From the NCBI GenBank assembly GCA_005503215.1, contig SCNS01000019.1:1-64000 (forward strand): a stretch of DNA of 64,000 nt. Reading direction: 5' to 3'. This DNA is from Sphingomonadaceae bacterium 3R27C6 (GTDB taxonomy: Bacteria; Pseudomonadota; Alphaproteobacteria; Sphingomonadales; Sphingomonadaceae). The number at the start of each line of letters is the position of its first letter. The first letter of the stretch is position 1. Shown here piece by piece: positions 43,945 through 52,998 of the stretch. The position numbers and the translations under genes are program-made. Below the pieces are notes generated by a model. That model ran no database searches. It saw only the letters and a list, made by a program, of their open reading frames with translations, and was not told where the DNA came from.

Positions 43945-46900
43945 CTAGACGAGGTCAGTCCTCGTTCCCACCACCTTCAGCCCATAGCGCGATTGACCGT
44001 GAAGGCCGCTGCGACGAGACGCGATCCGATGGCGGACAAAGCCGTGGAGCTCGGGGAGCAATGCGGCCCATGCATCGCGCGACGCGAGGATCAGCCACCC
44101 TTCGCTGGCTAAAGACCGCTGCATGCCGGAGGAATGAAGTGCGCAATTGCCCTCGGCCCACGCCACAGCCTCGACCATGGTTCGACCTTTCGCGTCGACC
44201 CACCGGAACAGGCCCTTGCGCGCAACGATCCATCCCATATGCAGGCCCAGCAACGGATTGAAAGCTAGGAAGCGCGAATGCGCAAAGCTGCTTCCGCCCG
44301 CGACGGCAATTCCCATTGCATCGTCCGCGACCGCCTTGAAGCCTGGATAGTCGGCGGCGGCATAACGGGGGTGATATTGAAAACTGTGAAGGCTGATGCC
44401 GCTCCCGGTCTCGAAGTGAAGAGCCGCAGGCGCGATCGTCGACAGCCTCGCCTCGCTGCGACGCTCGCCATCCTGATTCACGCTTTTCCGGAATTCCGCC
44501 AATATGACCCGGCCATCCGGCGTTTGATCGGGCATCTCCAGAGCCTCGGCAGCAGCTTCGATCCAGTCGCGAGCCGGATGCGATTCCAGCTCCTTGTAAG
44601 CCGGCAGCATAATCCAATCCGGACGCGGCGCCGGAAAAAGCGAGCTGATGGGCGCGTCAAGCGGAAGGAGATACGGTTCGGCATGGGGGGGTATGTGATC
44701 GATCGCCCCGGCATCCCACAGCTCGCTGACCAGCAGTCCGAAGGCATGTTGCGTGTAGATCGAGCGCGGGCGCCGGTAACTGAGTTGAAGCCCGATCGCC
44801 CTGTTCAAGGCGGTCAATCGACCTTCTTCGTCTGCCGACCAGCGATCGGCCGGCGCGAGCGTTTCCATCAACTGGGCAAATCGCCGCACGAGTCGATCGA
44901 ACCCGAAGCCGCTCATCTTCCCGAGCGCTTTGAGCATCGGATGGTAGATGCGCGAGAGGTCGTAGGGGTCGCTCGTATCGGGCAATGGCTTCGACGGGTC
45001 GACATCTTGGCCGGTCAGGCCGATACCTGCCTTCTGTCCTTTTGGCAGATGAAGCTGGTAGATTGCCGGAAGCCCCCGAACCGGCGGAGCCTCCGGAACG
45101 GCCATCCCGATGTAGTCGAGTGCCGCTTGCGCACCAAACCGCAGGACCGACGATGGCGCCCATGCGAGCGCCGCGATGTCGTTCGCGAACGGCCGTGCCA
45201 AATCGGGTTCTTCATAGGCAAGACAGGCAAGCGTCGCGATAGCCGCCGTCTGCTCGCGAATGTCCCCCGCCAGCCGGGACCGGATTTCCCGAGCAATGCC
45301 TTCGCTTTCATCTCCGAGACGAAGAAGATCGATCAGCCCGCGGCGCGCATCCCATGCCAACGAGGCCGCTTCATCATCCAGATCGCGGAGGATGAGGGCC
45401 AGCGCGACATCGCATCGATCGGCAGCTGCCCCGGCGGATGAAGGGACGGCGAGTTCGCTGCGCCGCACTTCGACGAGTGCGGCGAGATGGGATTCGAGTT
45501 CAGTCCAGAGAGCTTCGACCGGGCTCTCCTCGACGATCAAGGGAAGAAGCGCCGGAAAATCGCCGAGCAAGGTGCCGAGGTCCACCCCCTCTTCGCGAAT
45601 ATCGCGCACGAGCAGTGCAAAGGCGCGCTTGCGTCCGACGGCGGGGTCGATGCGAAGCATCGTCCGCGCCGCAGCCAGCCGCGAACCCCCATCATAATAT
45701 GCCGACCAACCATGCGCTCGCCCGTCCTTGAGGAGCCTCTCGACGCATCGCTCCGCCCGGGCGGCATCGCCCCCCGCGACCGCCTGTTCTGCGATGCGTT
45801 CGATATGCGTGAAGGACAACCGCTGCTCGAACACCGCATCGATCGCCGCTTCGCGGTCCGCGGAGCGCGATTGCCCGAAGAGCTGGTCGATTACGACGAT
45901 CCAATCGGCGCCGGAGTGCAGCCTCGCACCGGCCAATGCGTGCGTCAGAAGCGCGGGATAGGAGGCCAGTGCCTCGAGTCCCGCCTGATCATGTTCGGCG
46001 CCATTCGCTTCCGTCATCACGATGGTCGGCCCGGCTGCCTTGCCACCCTTGCGTTTTTCGGCTCTGCCTTCGCCATGAAGTTCTTCGAGATAATGCGGTC
46101 CCGATTGACCACGGCCGTTGGCGATCATCCTGTACCGCGAAAGCGCGCGGGCGACCGCCGGGTCGTCGGCAAGCGACGAGCGGGCTACCTTCCCCACCGC
46201 CTGGGCGAGCGCGTGATCGTAATCCTCATAGGGCAGCAGAATGTGGGATATCGCGAGCACGGCCTTGGCGACGCGATCTGCGGCACCGCTCGCGAGCTCG
46301 GCGCCAAGTAGAGCGCCGAAAATCGCACCGCGTTGGCTATAGCCTGCGTCGAGCATCCAGCGTCCGCATGCCAAGGCGTGCCCCGGGTCGACGCGAGCGA
46401 CCGCACCAAGCACGGTGCGCGCTGCATCTGCGGCGCCTCGACCGCGGTTGTTCTCGAACAATGTGGCGATAAGCGGAAGTATTTGCCCGATCGCGCGCTC
46501 CCGCAGGTCGGAAGCGCCGCCGCCGTCGACGAGCATTTCGAACCAACCCGCCCAGTCCTCGATCTGCCGGTCCTTGTGATGATCGACGCCGAAGCTTTCC
46601 GCAAACAGACGATCAAGGGCTGCGCGCGCACGACCATTCTCGCCGATTTCAAGCCATACCTCGGCGCGATCGCGATATTCGTCGGCGCGTTCATATAATT
46701 CCCAGGCCGCTCCGAGCTCGATCTCGAGGCGCTCGAATGTTTTCATCAGGCGCGGCCGGTCGCCGTCGATCCGGTAGGCGGCCAAGGCGATCTTGCGCTG
46801 CGCATCCGCGGGCCAGCCTGAGCCGCCCCTCGGTCGCGGCATGGCCCAAATTTCTTCAAAAAGCCCGGCCGCAGCGTGAAAGGCACCGGCCCCATACGCG

Positions 46901-49900
46901 TGCGCGGTTTCGAGCGCGCGCACCGCGAGGTCTTCGGCGATGCGGCCGATCGCGGACCAGTCATGCCAATGCGTGATGTCATCCCAGCTGCGACGGCGAA
47001 ACAATGCGAGCGGCCGAAGCAGGCGTGCGACCTCGGCCGCGCCGAGCGTCTGCCCGGCTAGTGCCTGGCCTGAAAACGTGCCCACCAAGACGACCAACCG
47101 CTGGATCAATACCCGCCCCTGATCCCAGTCTTTCTCGGCGTCCGCAATCGCCCCAACGTCGATTGGGCGGCCGCTAGCGGCTGCCGCTCTCGCCTGCGCA
47201 TACAGGGGCGCGACCGATTGGAAGGCTTCCCGAACGTCGCTTCGGAAATTGTCCGAGACGATGGGATCGGGACAGATCGTCAGATAGGCGTCGACCACGT
47301 CATCACCCGCGCCAAGTCCGACCGCGAGCTCTGCGAGGAGCGCCGCATCGCCGGGATTGAGGATATCGGGCGGATAGGCCTCGACAATGCGCCGCATGGC
47401 GGTAACCGGATCGCAGATTGTCGGGAGGCCGGCGGCACCGTCGCGGGCAATCTCGAAATCGAGACGAAGGCGAACATTGTTGCCGTGACCGTCGTCCGGC
47501 AAAAGGGCCGAAAACTCCTCGAAGAGCATGATTTCGCCGGCCGACAGGATGGCGTCCCCGACTTCGACCAGGAGTTTGCGCCGAACGTCGCGAGACCATT
47601 CTTCCGCTTCCTCGCCGGGATCTCCACTGCCCGGCGCGGCGGGATATTCGGCTCGCACTTGGCCGATTGCCATAATCACGTCGGCCATCGGTCGGAAGCG
47701 CCAGGCCGCGCGTGCCCAAGCTTCCATCGCCCCGCCCTTGTGAAAACTCGCTTCAACACTGCCGGAGAGTTCGTCGAGGGGCTCGGCCGCATCGAAGATA
47801 CGCAGCGCCAGCACCGTCTCGCCGCGCGCGTGCAATCTCGCCGACCATCGCAGGGCGACGGCATCGCCGACGCGAAGATCATGGCCGCCGTGAAGCAGCA
47901 CAGCCTGCTTTTCCTCGGCAAGTTCAATAACAAGATCGATATGATCTGTTTCGTCGAGCATCGTCCGCCGGTCGCGAAGCTCCTTGCGGATAAAAAGCAT
48001 GCGCGCGAAGGCGACCACATCCCGGGCCTCGCAGGCCATATTCATCACGCGGTCGATATCGTCGTCGAGATCGTCCCGCGGACGGCCCGCAAGAAACTGG
48101 TCGCGGAACAGCGCCTGCCCAGCCTCGGCGAGTAAGGCCGCGGTCTCGCCCGCGCGCTCGAGATGATGCAGCCGGTCCCAGTGCAGTCCATCTGCCGGTG
48201 TCAGCTGGTTCGCCGCGTCTGCCAGACGCCGGTGGAACTCGATATCGCGCGCCGGAGCCGGGCGGCCGAATGCATCGCGCCCGCTCCGGTCGAGCAGAAA
48301 CAGGCGAAAGCTGTTGTGGAAGAAGCCCCAGCGCCCCGGCAAGAGTTCGTGAAAGAAGTGGAAGGCGCCGCGGGCGAACCGTTCGATGACTACGGGATTG
48401 GCCAGCGACGCAATCGTATCGAGGTCGACCGACCCTCGCATCCGCGCGATCAATCCGAGCAGGTCGCGTACCTCGGCATCGTCGGCGAGCAGATCCCAAT
48501 AAGCGCCATAATCCAACCCGACGTCGCCGCCCGTCTCTTTCGCGTTGTCGAGTATTTGCGCGACTGCGCCAGCATTCGACGCCGAAGCAAGGCGCCTCAA
48601 AAGATAAGTCAGTGCTAATGGATGACCGGCGCTCAAACGATAGGCAGTATGGGCATCGCCGTCATGCCGGAACTCCTCAGCGACCACCGCCTCGAAAAGT
48701 TCGCGAGCCTGCACCCGCGACAGGCGATCGACCTCGATCTTGCGCTCAGGTTCGCGTTCCAGCTGCACCCGGATCGGGCGAAGCGAGGCCGGGGCTCCTT
48801 CGAGGCCTGCCGGCTGTGTTCCGAGCAGGATCAGCACGCCGTCGGGGACATTCTCGGGAGAGGGAAGCTCCTCAATCAGGGATCGATCAGGAGACTGTTC
48901 GCGCTCGATATGATCGAGGCCATCGATCAGCAGCACGACCTGCATGTTGGCGGCGCGGGCCTCGCTCGCGAGCTCAGACAGAAGCCGCGCCACCTTTTCG
49001 CGGAGTCCGGGCAGGTCGGCCGGCAGCGGCTCAAAGCGCTCGCTGCGACCGGCGCCATGTTCCTCGAGCGCAAGACAGAGATCGTGCAGGAAGGCCGATG
49101 CTTCGCCCCGCCCGCCCCGCGGATCGTCGCGCACAAAGGCGTAGTAGCGGATGAGCTTGATACCGCGCCGATATCGAAGGCAATGCGTGAGCGTCGTCGA
49201 TTTCCCGGATCCGGGCGGACCGATCAACGCGGCATAGCCATTCGGGAAATTTGCCAGCACATGCTCGATCCGCGTGATCGTACCGGCGAGCGGGCGGTAG
49301 AGCGTCTCGTCGACGGGAAACTCATGTTTGAATCGGAACTCGAAGCGGTCCGACCAGCCAAGTGCGGAGAGAATGTCCGCCCGCGCCAGTTCAACGGCGC
49401 CGACGCTCGCAGCGACCTTCTCGAAGAATTTCGAAGCCAAGACGTCCACCTCAGCACGGCGCGCAGCCGCTTCGCGCGAGCGAACCTCGGCAAGATCGTA
49501 ACCGAGATCTAAGTAGCTATCGGCAATGAACCGCGCGAAATCGTCGCGTCCCAAGCCCGAAGCATCGAGAAGCTGATCGATGTGGCGGAACCAGCTTGCA
49601 TGGACCGCGTCGCCACCGACGAACCATTGCGCACGCGCCGGAAAAGCGTGGCGCAAAAAGGCCTGCAGATGAGAATGGCCTTCCTGCCCATCCATCTTAT
49701 CGTGCAACGACGGCGCGTCGTGCGTCAGGAAATGAGCATGAACCCTTCGGTCGCCATGCAACCCCCGTAGGCGTTGCCAGCCATCGGCCATCAAAGCGAT
49801 CGGCGCCGGGTAGGTCTTGCCCGAAACGCGCGTTTCGTTCACCAAGGAACGGAAGGTCAGCGTGTCGCGATAATCCGACCATTTGATCTGATAGGCATCC

Positions 49901-50100
49901 AGTCGCCCGCGCCGCGCGATCAGAATATCGTCGAGCCGCCCCGCCTCCGGATCGACGAGCCGCACCCATTCGAGATCGCCATTGCGGAGGGCTTGCAATG
50001 CGAGTTCGGCCGCTACCTTATATTGCGCCGATAGATTGCGGACCGCACGCCGCTCGCCTGAAGCCGGACTGCCCGCGCTATTAGTATTTGCCCCCACCAT
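43945..50100 (-). CDS. Giant nuclease-STAND NTPase, Avs-like antiviral candidate
   Basis: A 2051-residue protein. Residues about 20-200 form a DUF4297/Cap4-like nuclease domain: AQYKVAAELALQALRNGDLE, then RLDDILIARR (D57, D58) and DAYQIKWSD (Q71-I-K73), the D...QxK form of the PD-(D/E)XK site. Residues about 265-600 are a STAND NTPase with Walker A GPPGSGKS (294-301) and Walker B VVLLIDGLD (388-396). The remaining roughly 1400 residues are helical and repeat-like, as in sensor regions. This order matches Avs-type proteins, which recognise phage proteins and then degrade DNA. ATG 50100 (or 50103) is chosen; the Shine-Dalgarno is weak. Defence function is inferred from architecture. Confidence 0.75.
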   Translation of the reverse strand: MVGANTNSAGSPASGERRAVRNLSAQYKVAAELALQALRNGDLEWVRLVDPEAGRLDDILIARRGRLDAYQIKWSDYRDTLTFRSLVNETRVSGKTYPAPIALMADGWQRLRGLHGDRRVHAHFLTHDAPSLHDKMDGQEGHSHLQAFLRHAFPARAQWFVGGDAVHASWFRHIDQLLDASGLGRDDFARFIADSYLDLGYDLAEVRSREAAARRAEVDVLASKFFEKVAASVGAVELARADILSALGWSDRFEFRFKHEFPVDETLYRPLAGTITRIEHVLANFPNGYAALIGPPGSGKSTTLTHCLRYRRGIKLIRYYAFVRDDPRGGRGEASAFLHDLCLALEEHGAGRSERFEPLPADLPGLREKVARLLSELASEARAANMQVVLLIDGLDHIEREQSPDRSLIEELPSPENVPDGVLILLGTQPAGLEGAPASLRPIRVQLEREPERKIEVDRLSRVQARELFEAVVAEEFRHDGDAHTAYRLSAGHPLALTYLLRRLASASNAGAVAQILDNAKETGGDVGLDYGAYWDLLADDAEVRDLLGLIARMRGSVDLDTIASLANPVVIERFARGAFHFFHELLPGRWGFFHNSFRLFLLDRSGRDAFGRPAPARDIEFHRRLADAANQLTPADGLHWDRLHHLERAGETAALLAEAGQALFRDQFLAGRPRDDLDDDIDRVMNMACEARDVVAFARMLFIRKELRDRRTMLDETDHIDLVIELAEEKQAVLLHGGHDLRVGDAVALRWSARLHARGETVLALRIFDAAEPLDELSGSVEASFHKGGAMEAWARAAWRFRPMADVIMAIGQVRAEYPAAPGSGDPGEEAEEWSRDVRRKLLVEVGDAILSAGEIMLFEEFSALLPDDGHGNNVRLRLDFEIARDGAAGLPTICDPVTAMRRIVEAYPPDILNPGDAALLAELAVGLGAGDDVVDAYLTICPDPIVSDNFRSDVREAFQSVAPLYAQARAAAASGRPIDVGAIADAEKDWDQGRVLIQRLVVLVGTFSGQALAGQTLGAAEVARLLRPLALFRRRSWDDITHWHDWSAIGRIAEDLAVRALETAHAYGAGAFHAAAGLFEEIWAMPRPRGGSGWPADAQRKIALAAYRIDGDRPRLMKTFERLEIELGAAWELYERADEYRDRAEVWLEIGENGRARAALDRLFAESFGVDHHKDRQIEDWAGWFEMLVDGGGASDLRERAIGQILPLIATLFENNRGRGAADAARTVLGAVARVDPGHALACGRWMLDAGYSQRGAIFGALLGAELASGAADRVAKAVLAISHILLPYEDYDHALAQAVGKVARSSLADDPAVARALSRYRMIANGRGQSGPHYLEELHGEGRAEKRKGGKAAGPTIVMTEANGAEHDQAGLEALASYPALLTHALAGARLHSGADWIVVIDQLFGQSRSADREAAIDAVFEQRLSFTHIERIAEQAVAGGDAARAERCVERLLKDGRAHGWSAYYDGGSRLAAARTMLRIDPAVGRKRAFALLVRDIREEGVDLGTLLGDFPALLPLIVEESPVEALWTELESHLAALVEVRRSELAVPSSAGAAADRCDVALALILRDLDDEAASLAWDARRGLIDLLRLGDESEGIAREIRSRLAGDIREQTAAIATLACLAYEEPDLARPFANDIAALAWAPSSVLRFGAQAALDYIGMAVPEAPPVRGLPAIYQLHLPKGQKAGIGLTGQDVDPSKPLPDTSDPYDLSRIYHPMLKALGKMSGFGFDRLVRRFAQLMETLAPADRWSADEEGRLTALNRAIGLQLSYRRPRSIYTQHAFGLLVSELWDAGAIDHIPPHAEPYLLPLDAPISSLFPAPRPDWIMLPAYKELESHPARDWIEAAAEALEMPDQTPDGRVILAEFRKSVNQDGERRSEARLSTIAPAALHFETGSGISLHSFQYHPRYAAADYPGFKAVADDAMGIAVAGGSSFAHSRFLAFNPLLGLHMGWIVARKGLFRWVDAKGRTMVEAVAWAEGNCALHSSGMQRSLASEGWLILASRDAWAALLPELHGFVRHRIASRRSGLHGQSRYGLKVVGTRTDLV

Positions 50101-50706
50101 CATCCAATCATAGCGAATGAAACAATCAAGTGCCCACCCAGTTTTTAGTTGCGCCGTCGGTGGATCTTCGCGGCTTGAGTTGCAATTTCCTAGGCGGGGT
50201 TGATACAAGCCGCCATCGCTTGTGCGAGTTGAAAGACACTACCGTGCTCTGCGCTACCGAGTTTCATCCGAATGGCCGCTTCCGGGCACAGGCCGATTAG
50301 TGTCGCAATGGCCGAGATCAGGCGCGAAGCAGTCACGTGAAGAAGCTGCATGACAGTATTCCAAAATAGGTGATGACGGTCTTTCAGGATGGGAGTAGCA
50401 AACTAGCTTCGATTTCGATCGAATGGCCGACTTTGCCCTGCGATTGCCCCCAAAAGCTGCCGTGCTGCTCGCCAAATCCCGCGTCGCTCGTCGCGATCGG
50501 CATCAGCATCGCCTTCGTGTCGCCCGAACCGGTCGCAACCTGGCTCGGCGGCGCCGCGTTCAATCTCGGCTGGCTGGTCGTTTATGGAACGGAGCATCAT
50601 CAAGGACGGCGCAACCTGAAAGCGCAGCGACGGACCAAAGCGTTTAGCCAATCTGGACAATGCGCTCAATCCAGCCTATATGACTGGAAGCAGATTGGAA
50701 TCGAAT

Positions 50707-51393
50707 ATGTCCCAGGCAGCCCTCAGCGCAGACAATGGCGTAGTAAAGCTTCAGAGCCTGCCCGAAGCCGACGTGCGCTTCGCGCTGACTCAGCACAATC
50801 CCAAAGCCTCGAAGGCGGCCATCAATCGCATGGCAAAGTTCCTCGCTGCGGTTTCGCGGATCGCGGCGGACCTTCCGCCCGGCGAGCAGCGCAAGCTTCC
50901 GACCGGGCAAAAGCGGCTGCGCGTCGCGCTTCTCGAGGCGACGGCAAGCGTCGATGAACAGGAGGATGCTGTCGAGACGAGCGTCGGCGAAGGCAGGGGC
51001 AAGCTGCTCGGCGTCGAAGAGGGGTTGCAGCGCCTGCGGCGCTACGCGCCGCCGCGACCGATCGAGGAATGGGCCGGCCCCGTCGGCGGCGCCGGCGAGA
51101 TCGAGAGCGATCTCGGGATTCCGCGCTCGACGCTCAGTGAATGGTACCGCCGCGGCGCCGTGATCGGGCTGCTCCGCGGCGAGCGCAAGCGCGTCTATCC
51201 GCTCGAACAGTTTATCGATGCAAGGCCGATCGAGGGGATCGGCGAGGTGGCGCGGATCGCGCCCGATGCGCGGGCCGCCTGGCTCTGGCTGCGCCAGCCC
51301 CATGGCCGGCTCGATATGAAGATGCCGATCGAGTGTATTGCGCGCGGAGATCGGGAGGCCGTGTTGGAGGCGGCCGAGCGCGATTTTCTCTGA
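50707..51393 (+). CDS. MbcA/ParS/Xre-type (DUF2384-like) antitoxin homologue
   Basis: A 228-residue protein with a helix-turn-helix-like segment (IESDLGIPRSTLSEWYRRGA, then VYPLEQFIDARPIEGIGEVA) and a C-terminal toxin-binding-like domain (APDARAAWLWLRQPHGRLDM, PIECIARGDREAVLEAAERD). The latter matches the layout of MbcA/ParS antitoxins that pair with RES-domain toxins. No intact RES gene follows; only a short open stretch does. Preceding sequence 50101-50706 has no convincing gene, though 50440-50590 reads PASLVAIGISIAFVSPEPVA, a possible membrane-protein scrap. Confidence 0.6.
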   Translation: MSQAALSADNGVVKLQSLPEADVRFALTQHNPKASKAAINRMAKFLAAVSRIAADLPPGEQRKLPTGQKRLRVALLEATASVDEQEDAVETSVGEGRGKLLGVEEGLQRLRRYAPPRPIEEWAGPVGGAGEIESDLGIPRSTLSEWYRRGAVIGLLRGERKRVYPLEQFIDARPIEGIGEVARIAPDARAAWLWLRQPHGRLDMKMPIECIARGDREAVLEAAERDFL

Positions 51394-51399
51394 CCGCGC

Positions 51400-51480
51400 A
51401 TGACGCTCGATCTCAAGATCATCGGGCGGTTTATGGAAGGCAGGGATGTGCTGCTTTCGCTATGTTGGCGCGACGGATTG
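51400..51480 (+). pseudogene. Possible 5' remnant of a RES-type toxin gene
   Basis: ATG 51400, six bases after the antitoxin-like stop, opens MTLDLKIIGRFMEGRDVLLS. RES toxins often start in this position with a short basic segment of this style, but no conserved RES residues follow, and the vapBC locus begins within 100 bp. This is only a position-based guess. Confidence 0.25.
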
Positions 51481-51494
51481 CAATGCACCCCGGA

Positions 51495-51538
51495 CCGCAT
51501 TATGTGTATAGATATAGAGAAGGATACACATAATGCGG
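51495..51538. promoter_or_regulatory. vapBC operator: perfect 15-bp inverted repeat
   Basis: CCGCATTATGTGTAT (51495-51509) and ATACACATAATGCGG (51524-51538) are exact inverse copies separated by 14 bases. The right arm includes the vapB start codon (51533). The spacer carries the GAGAAGG ribosome-binding site. This is the expected kind of site for autoregulation by a VapBC complex. Confidence 0.75.
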
Positions 51539-51727
51539 ACGAACATTGTCATCGACGATGGACTTATGAACGAGGCCTTGCGTGCGACTGGACTCAAGAC
51601 AAAGCGAGAAGCGGTCGAACTCGGTTTGCGTACATTGCTTCGGCTCCGTAAACAGCAGGACATTCGGAAATTTCGGGGCAAGCTCGCTTGGTCCGGGGAT
51701 ATTGACGCTATGAGAACCGACGGATGA
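51533..51727 (+). CDS. vapB: VapB-family antitoxin
   Basis: A 64-residue antitoxin: RTNIVIDDGLMNEALRATGL, KTKREAVELGLRTLLRLRKQ, a ribbon-helix-helix-type DNA-binding fold, followed by a short tail (FRGKLAWSGDIDAMRTDG) that should bind the toxin. It neutralises VapC and represses the operon. The start lies inside the inverted repeat operator, and the end overlaps vapC by 4 bp. Confidence 0.9.
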   Translation: MRTNIVIDDGLMNEALRATGLKTKREAVELGLRTLLRLRKQQDIRKFRGKLAWSGDIDAMRTDG

Positions 51728-52125
51728 TCCTTGTCGATTCAAGCGTCTGGATAGATTATTTTCAAGATAACCTTACGCCGGAAGCCGAGCGGCTCGATAT
51801 GTTGCTCGGCAGCGAGCCCTTGCTCATAGGCGACATAATCCTGGCCGAAGTGCTGCAGGGCTTTAGCAAAGACCGCGATTTCAACACGGGATTGCGGTTG
51901 ATGGGATCACTTGAGCTCATTGAAATCGCCGGTCGCGAAATTGCAATTCAGGCAGCACGTAACTTCAGGCATCTGCGCGCCAAAGGCATCACGGTCCGCA
52001 AAACGATCGACACCCTGATTGCTACACGTTGCATCGAAGATGGCATATCGCTGCTACATCGCAATCGTGACTTCGATCCGTTCGTGGAGCATCTTGGTCT
52101 TGCCTCAGCTATGCTGGAAGAGTGA
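51724..52125 (+). CDS. vapC: VapC-family PIN-domain toxin (ribonuclease)
   Basis: A 133-residue PIN-domain protein with the metal-binding acidic residues in place: D5 in ILVDSSVWIDYF, E41 region GDIILAEVLQGF, and D96 region TVRKTIDTLIATRCIEDG, with HRNRDFDPF near the end. VapC toxins cleave tRNA or rRNA when VapB is lost. Length is normal, and it appears intact. The pair lies at the edge of the defence-like region, next to IS debris. Confidence 0.92.
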   Translation: MILVDSSVWIDYFQDNLTPEAERLDMLLGSEPLLIGDIILAEVLQGFSKDRDFNTGLRLMGSLELIEIAGREIAIQAARNFRHLRAKGITVRKTIDTLIATRCIEDGISLLHRNRDFDPFVEHLGLASAMLEE

Positions 52126-52138
52126 GTTAACCCCACAA

Positions 52139-52455
52139 TCTGGACTTAAGCTGGCGACACGCCTCGAAGAGGAGGCCCGGATCGGCAAGGGCGGGACCCT
52201 CGCCGCGCAGCTGTCGCGGCTTGACCTGATCGTGCTCGACGAGCTTGGATATCCGCCGTTCGCGCGCTCGGGGGGGGGGCAGTTGCTGTTCCACCTCATC
52301 AGCAAGCTCTATGAGCGCACCAGCCTCATCATCACCACGAACCTCGCCTTCGGCTAGTGGCCTACCGTGTTCGGCGACCCCAAGATGACCACGGCGCTGC
52401 TCGACCGCGTCACCCATCACTGCGATATTGTCGAGACCAGTAACGACAGCTGGCC
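52139..52455 (+). pseudogene. istB: IS21-family istB fragment with internal stop
   Basis: Reads LATRLEEEARIGKGGTLAAQ, LSRLDLIVLDELGYPPF (Walker B), LLFHLISKLYERTSLIITTN and LAFG, then a TAG where GAG (E) is expected before [18 protein letters not shown] and [14 protein letters not shown]. The ATPase N-terminus with Walker A is missing and istA is absent. A run of ten G (about 52269-52278) adds a glycine codon. It is a dead remnant. Confidence 0.85.
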
Positions 52456-52570
52456 GCGCTGGTTCGCGCTGATCACCAACCCCGTATCGCTGGTCGCAAT
52501 CGGCATGCCTTCGTTGCGGTTCGTGGTTCTCGCTAGTTTTTGTTGGATTTACGCGCTTAGGCGCCGCTGT

Positions 52571-52761
52571 TGACGGTCTTTTGAAAAGGCTCGTGACGGT
52601 CATTTCTGGAACGGATACAGTGTGCTGGCGAGTCGATTTCGACTGTTTTTCCTATTTTGCGCTGCCGATTGTCTTCGAAAGGTCGATAAAAAAATTAGCT
52701 CGAATAATCCAATGATTTCAAAAGCGTAGTTTTTTGACGATCCCGCTGTCGGTCATTTCGG
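52571..52761. repeat. Possible IS21 end repeats (GACGGTC-type)
   Basis: TGACGGTCTTTTGAAA (52571), TGACGGTCATTTCTGG (52594) and GTCGGTCATTTCGG (52748) are similar short direct repeats downstream of istB. IS21 elements carry multiple terminal repeats of this sort near their ends. The assignment is tentative. Confidence 0.35.
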
Positions 52762-52998
52762 TGAAAATATTTTTTTCGCCAACCATTTCAATGCCTTATA
52801 GAACCGAAAACAATTGAGTGGGAGTGAAAGAATCGTGAGTTTTTTGTGAATTATCTTTTATTTACAGATATTCGCGCATCGCACTGGATATCATAAATTC
52901 TGCATCATAGCCGACGCTTTCCGGCGCTCAGCCCATTTGCGACACCCAAGCGATCCGTCGCCTGAGGGGCCAAATGCAGACGAGTGCGAGGCTGCAAT
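52610..52998. other. AT-rich gene-free interval
   Basis: Markedly richer in A and T than the surroundings, with many runs (AAAAAAA, TTTTTT) and stops in all frames. No gene, tRNA or clear promoter is seen. It may be foreign DNA left by the IS21 element or a boundary of the island. Confidence 0.6.

Noticed and set aside
52269-52278. G10 run in istB as another phase-variable tract
   Set aside because: The gene is already dead from a missing 5' part and an internal stop, so length changes would have no effect.
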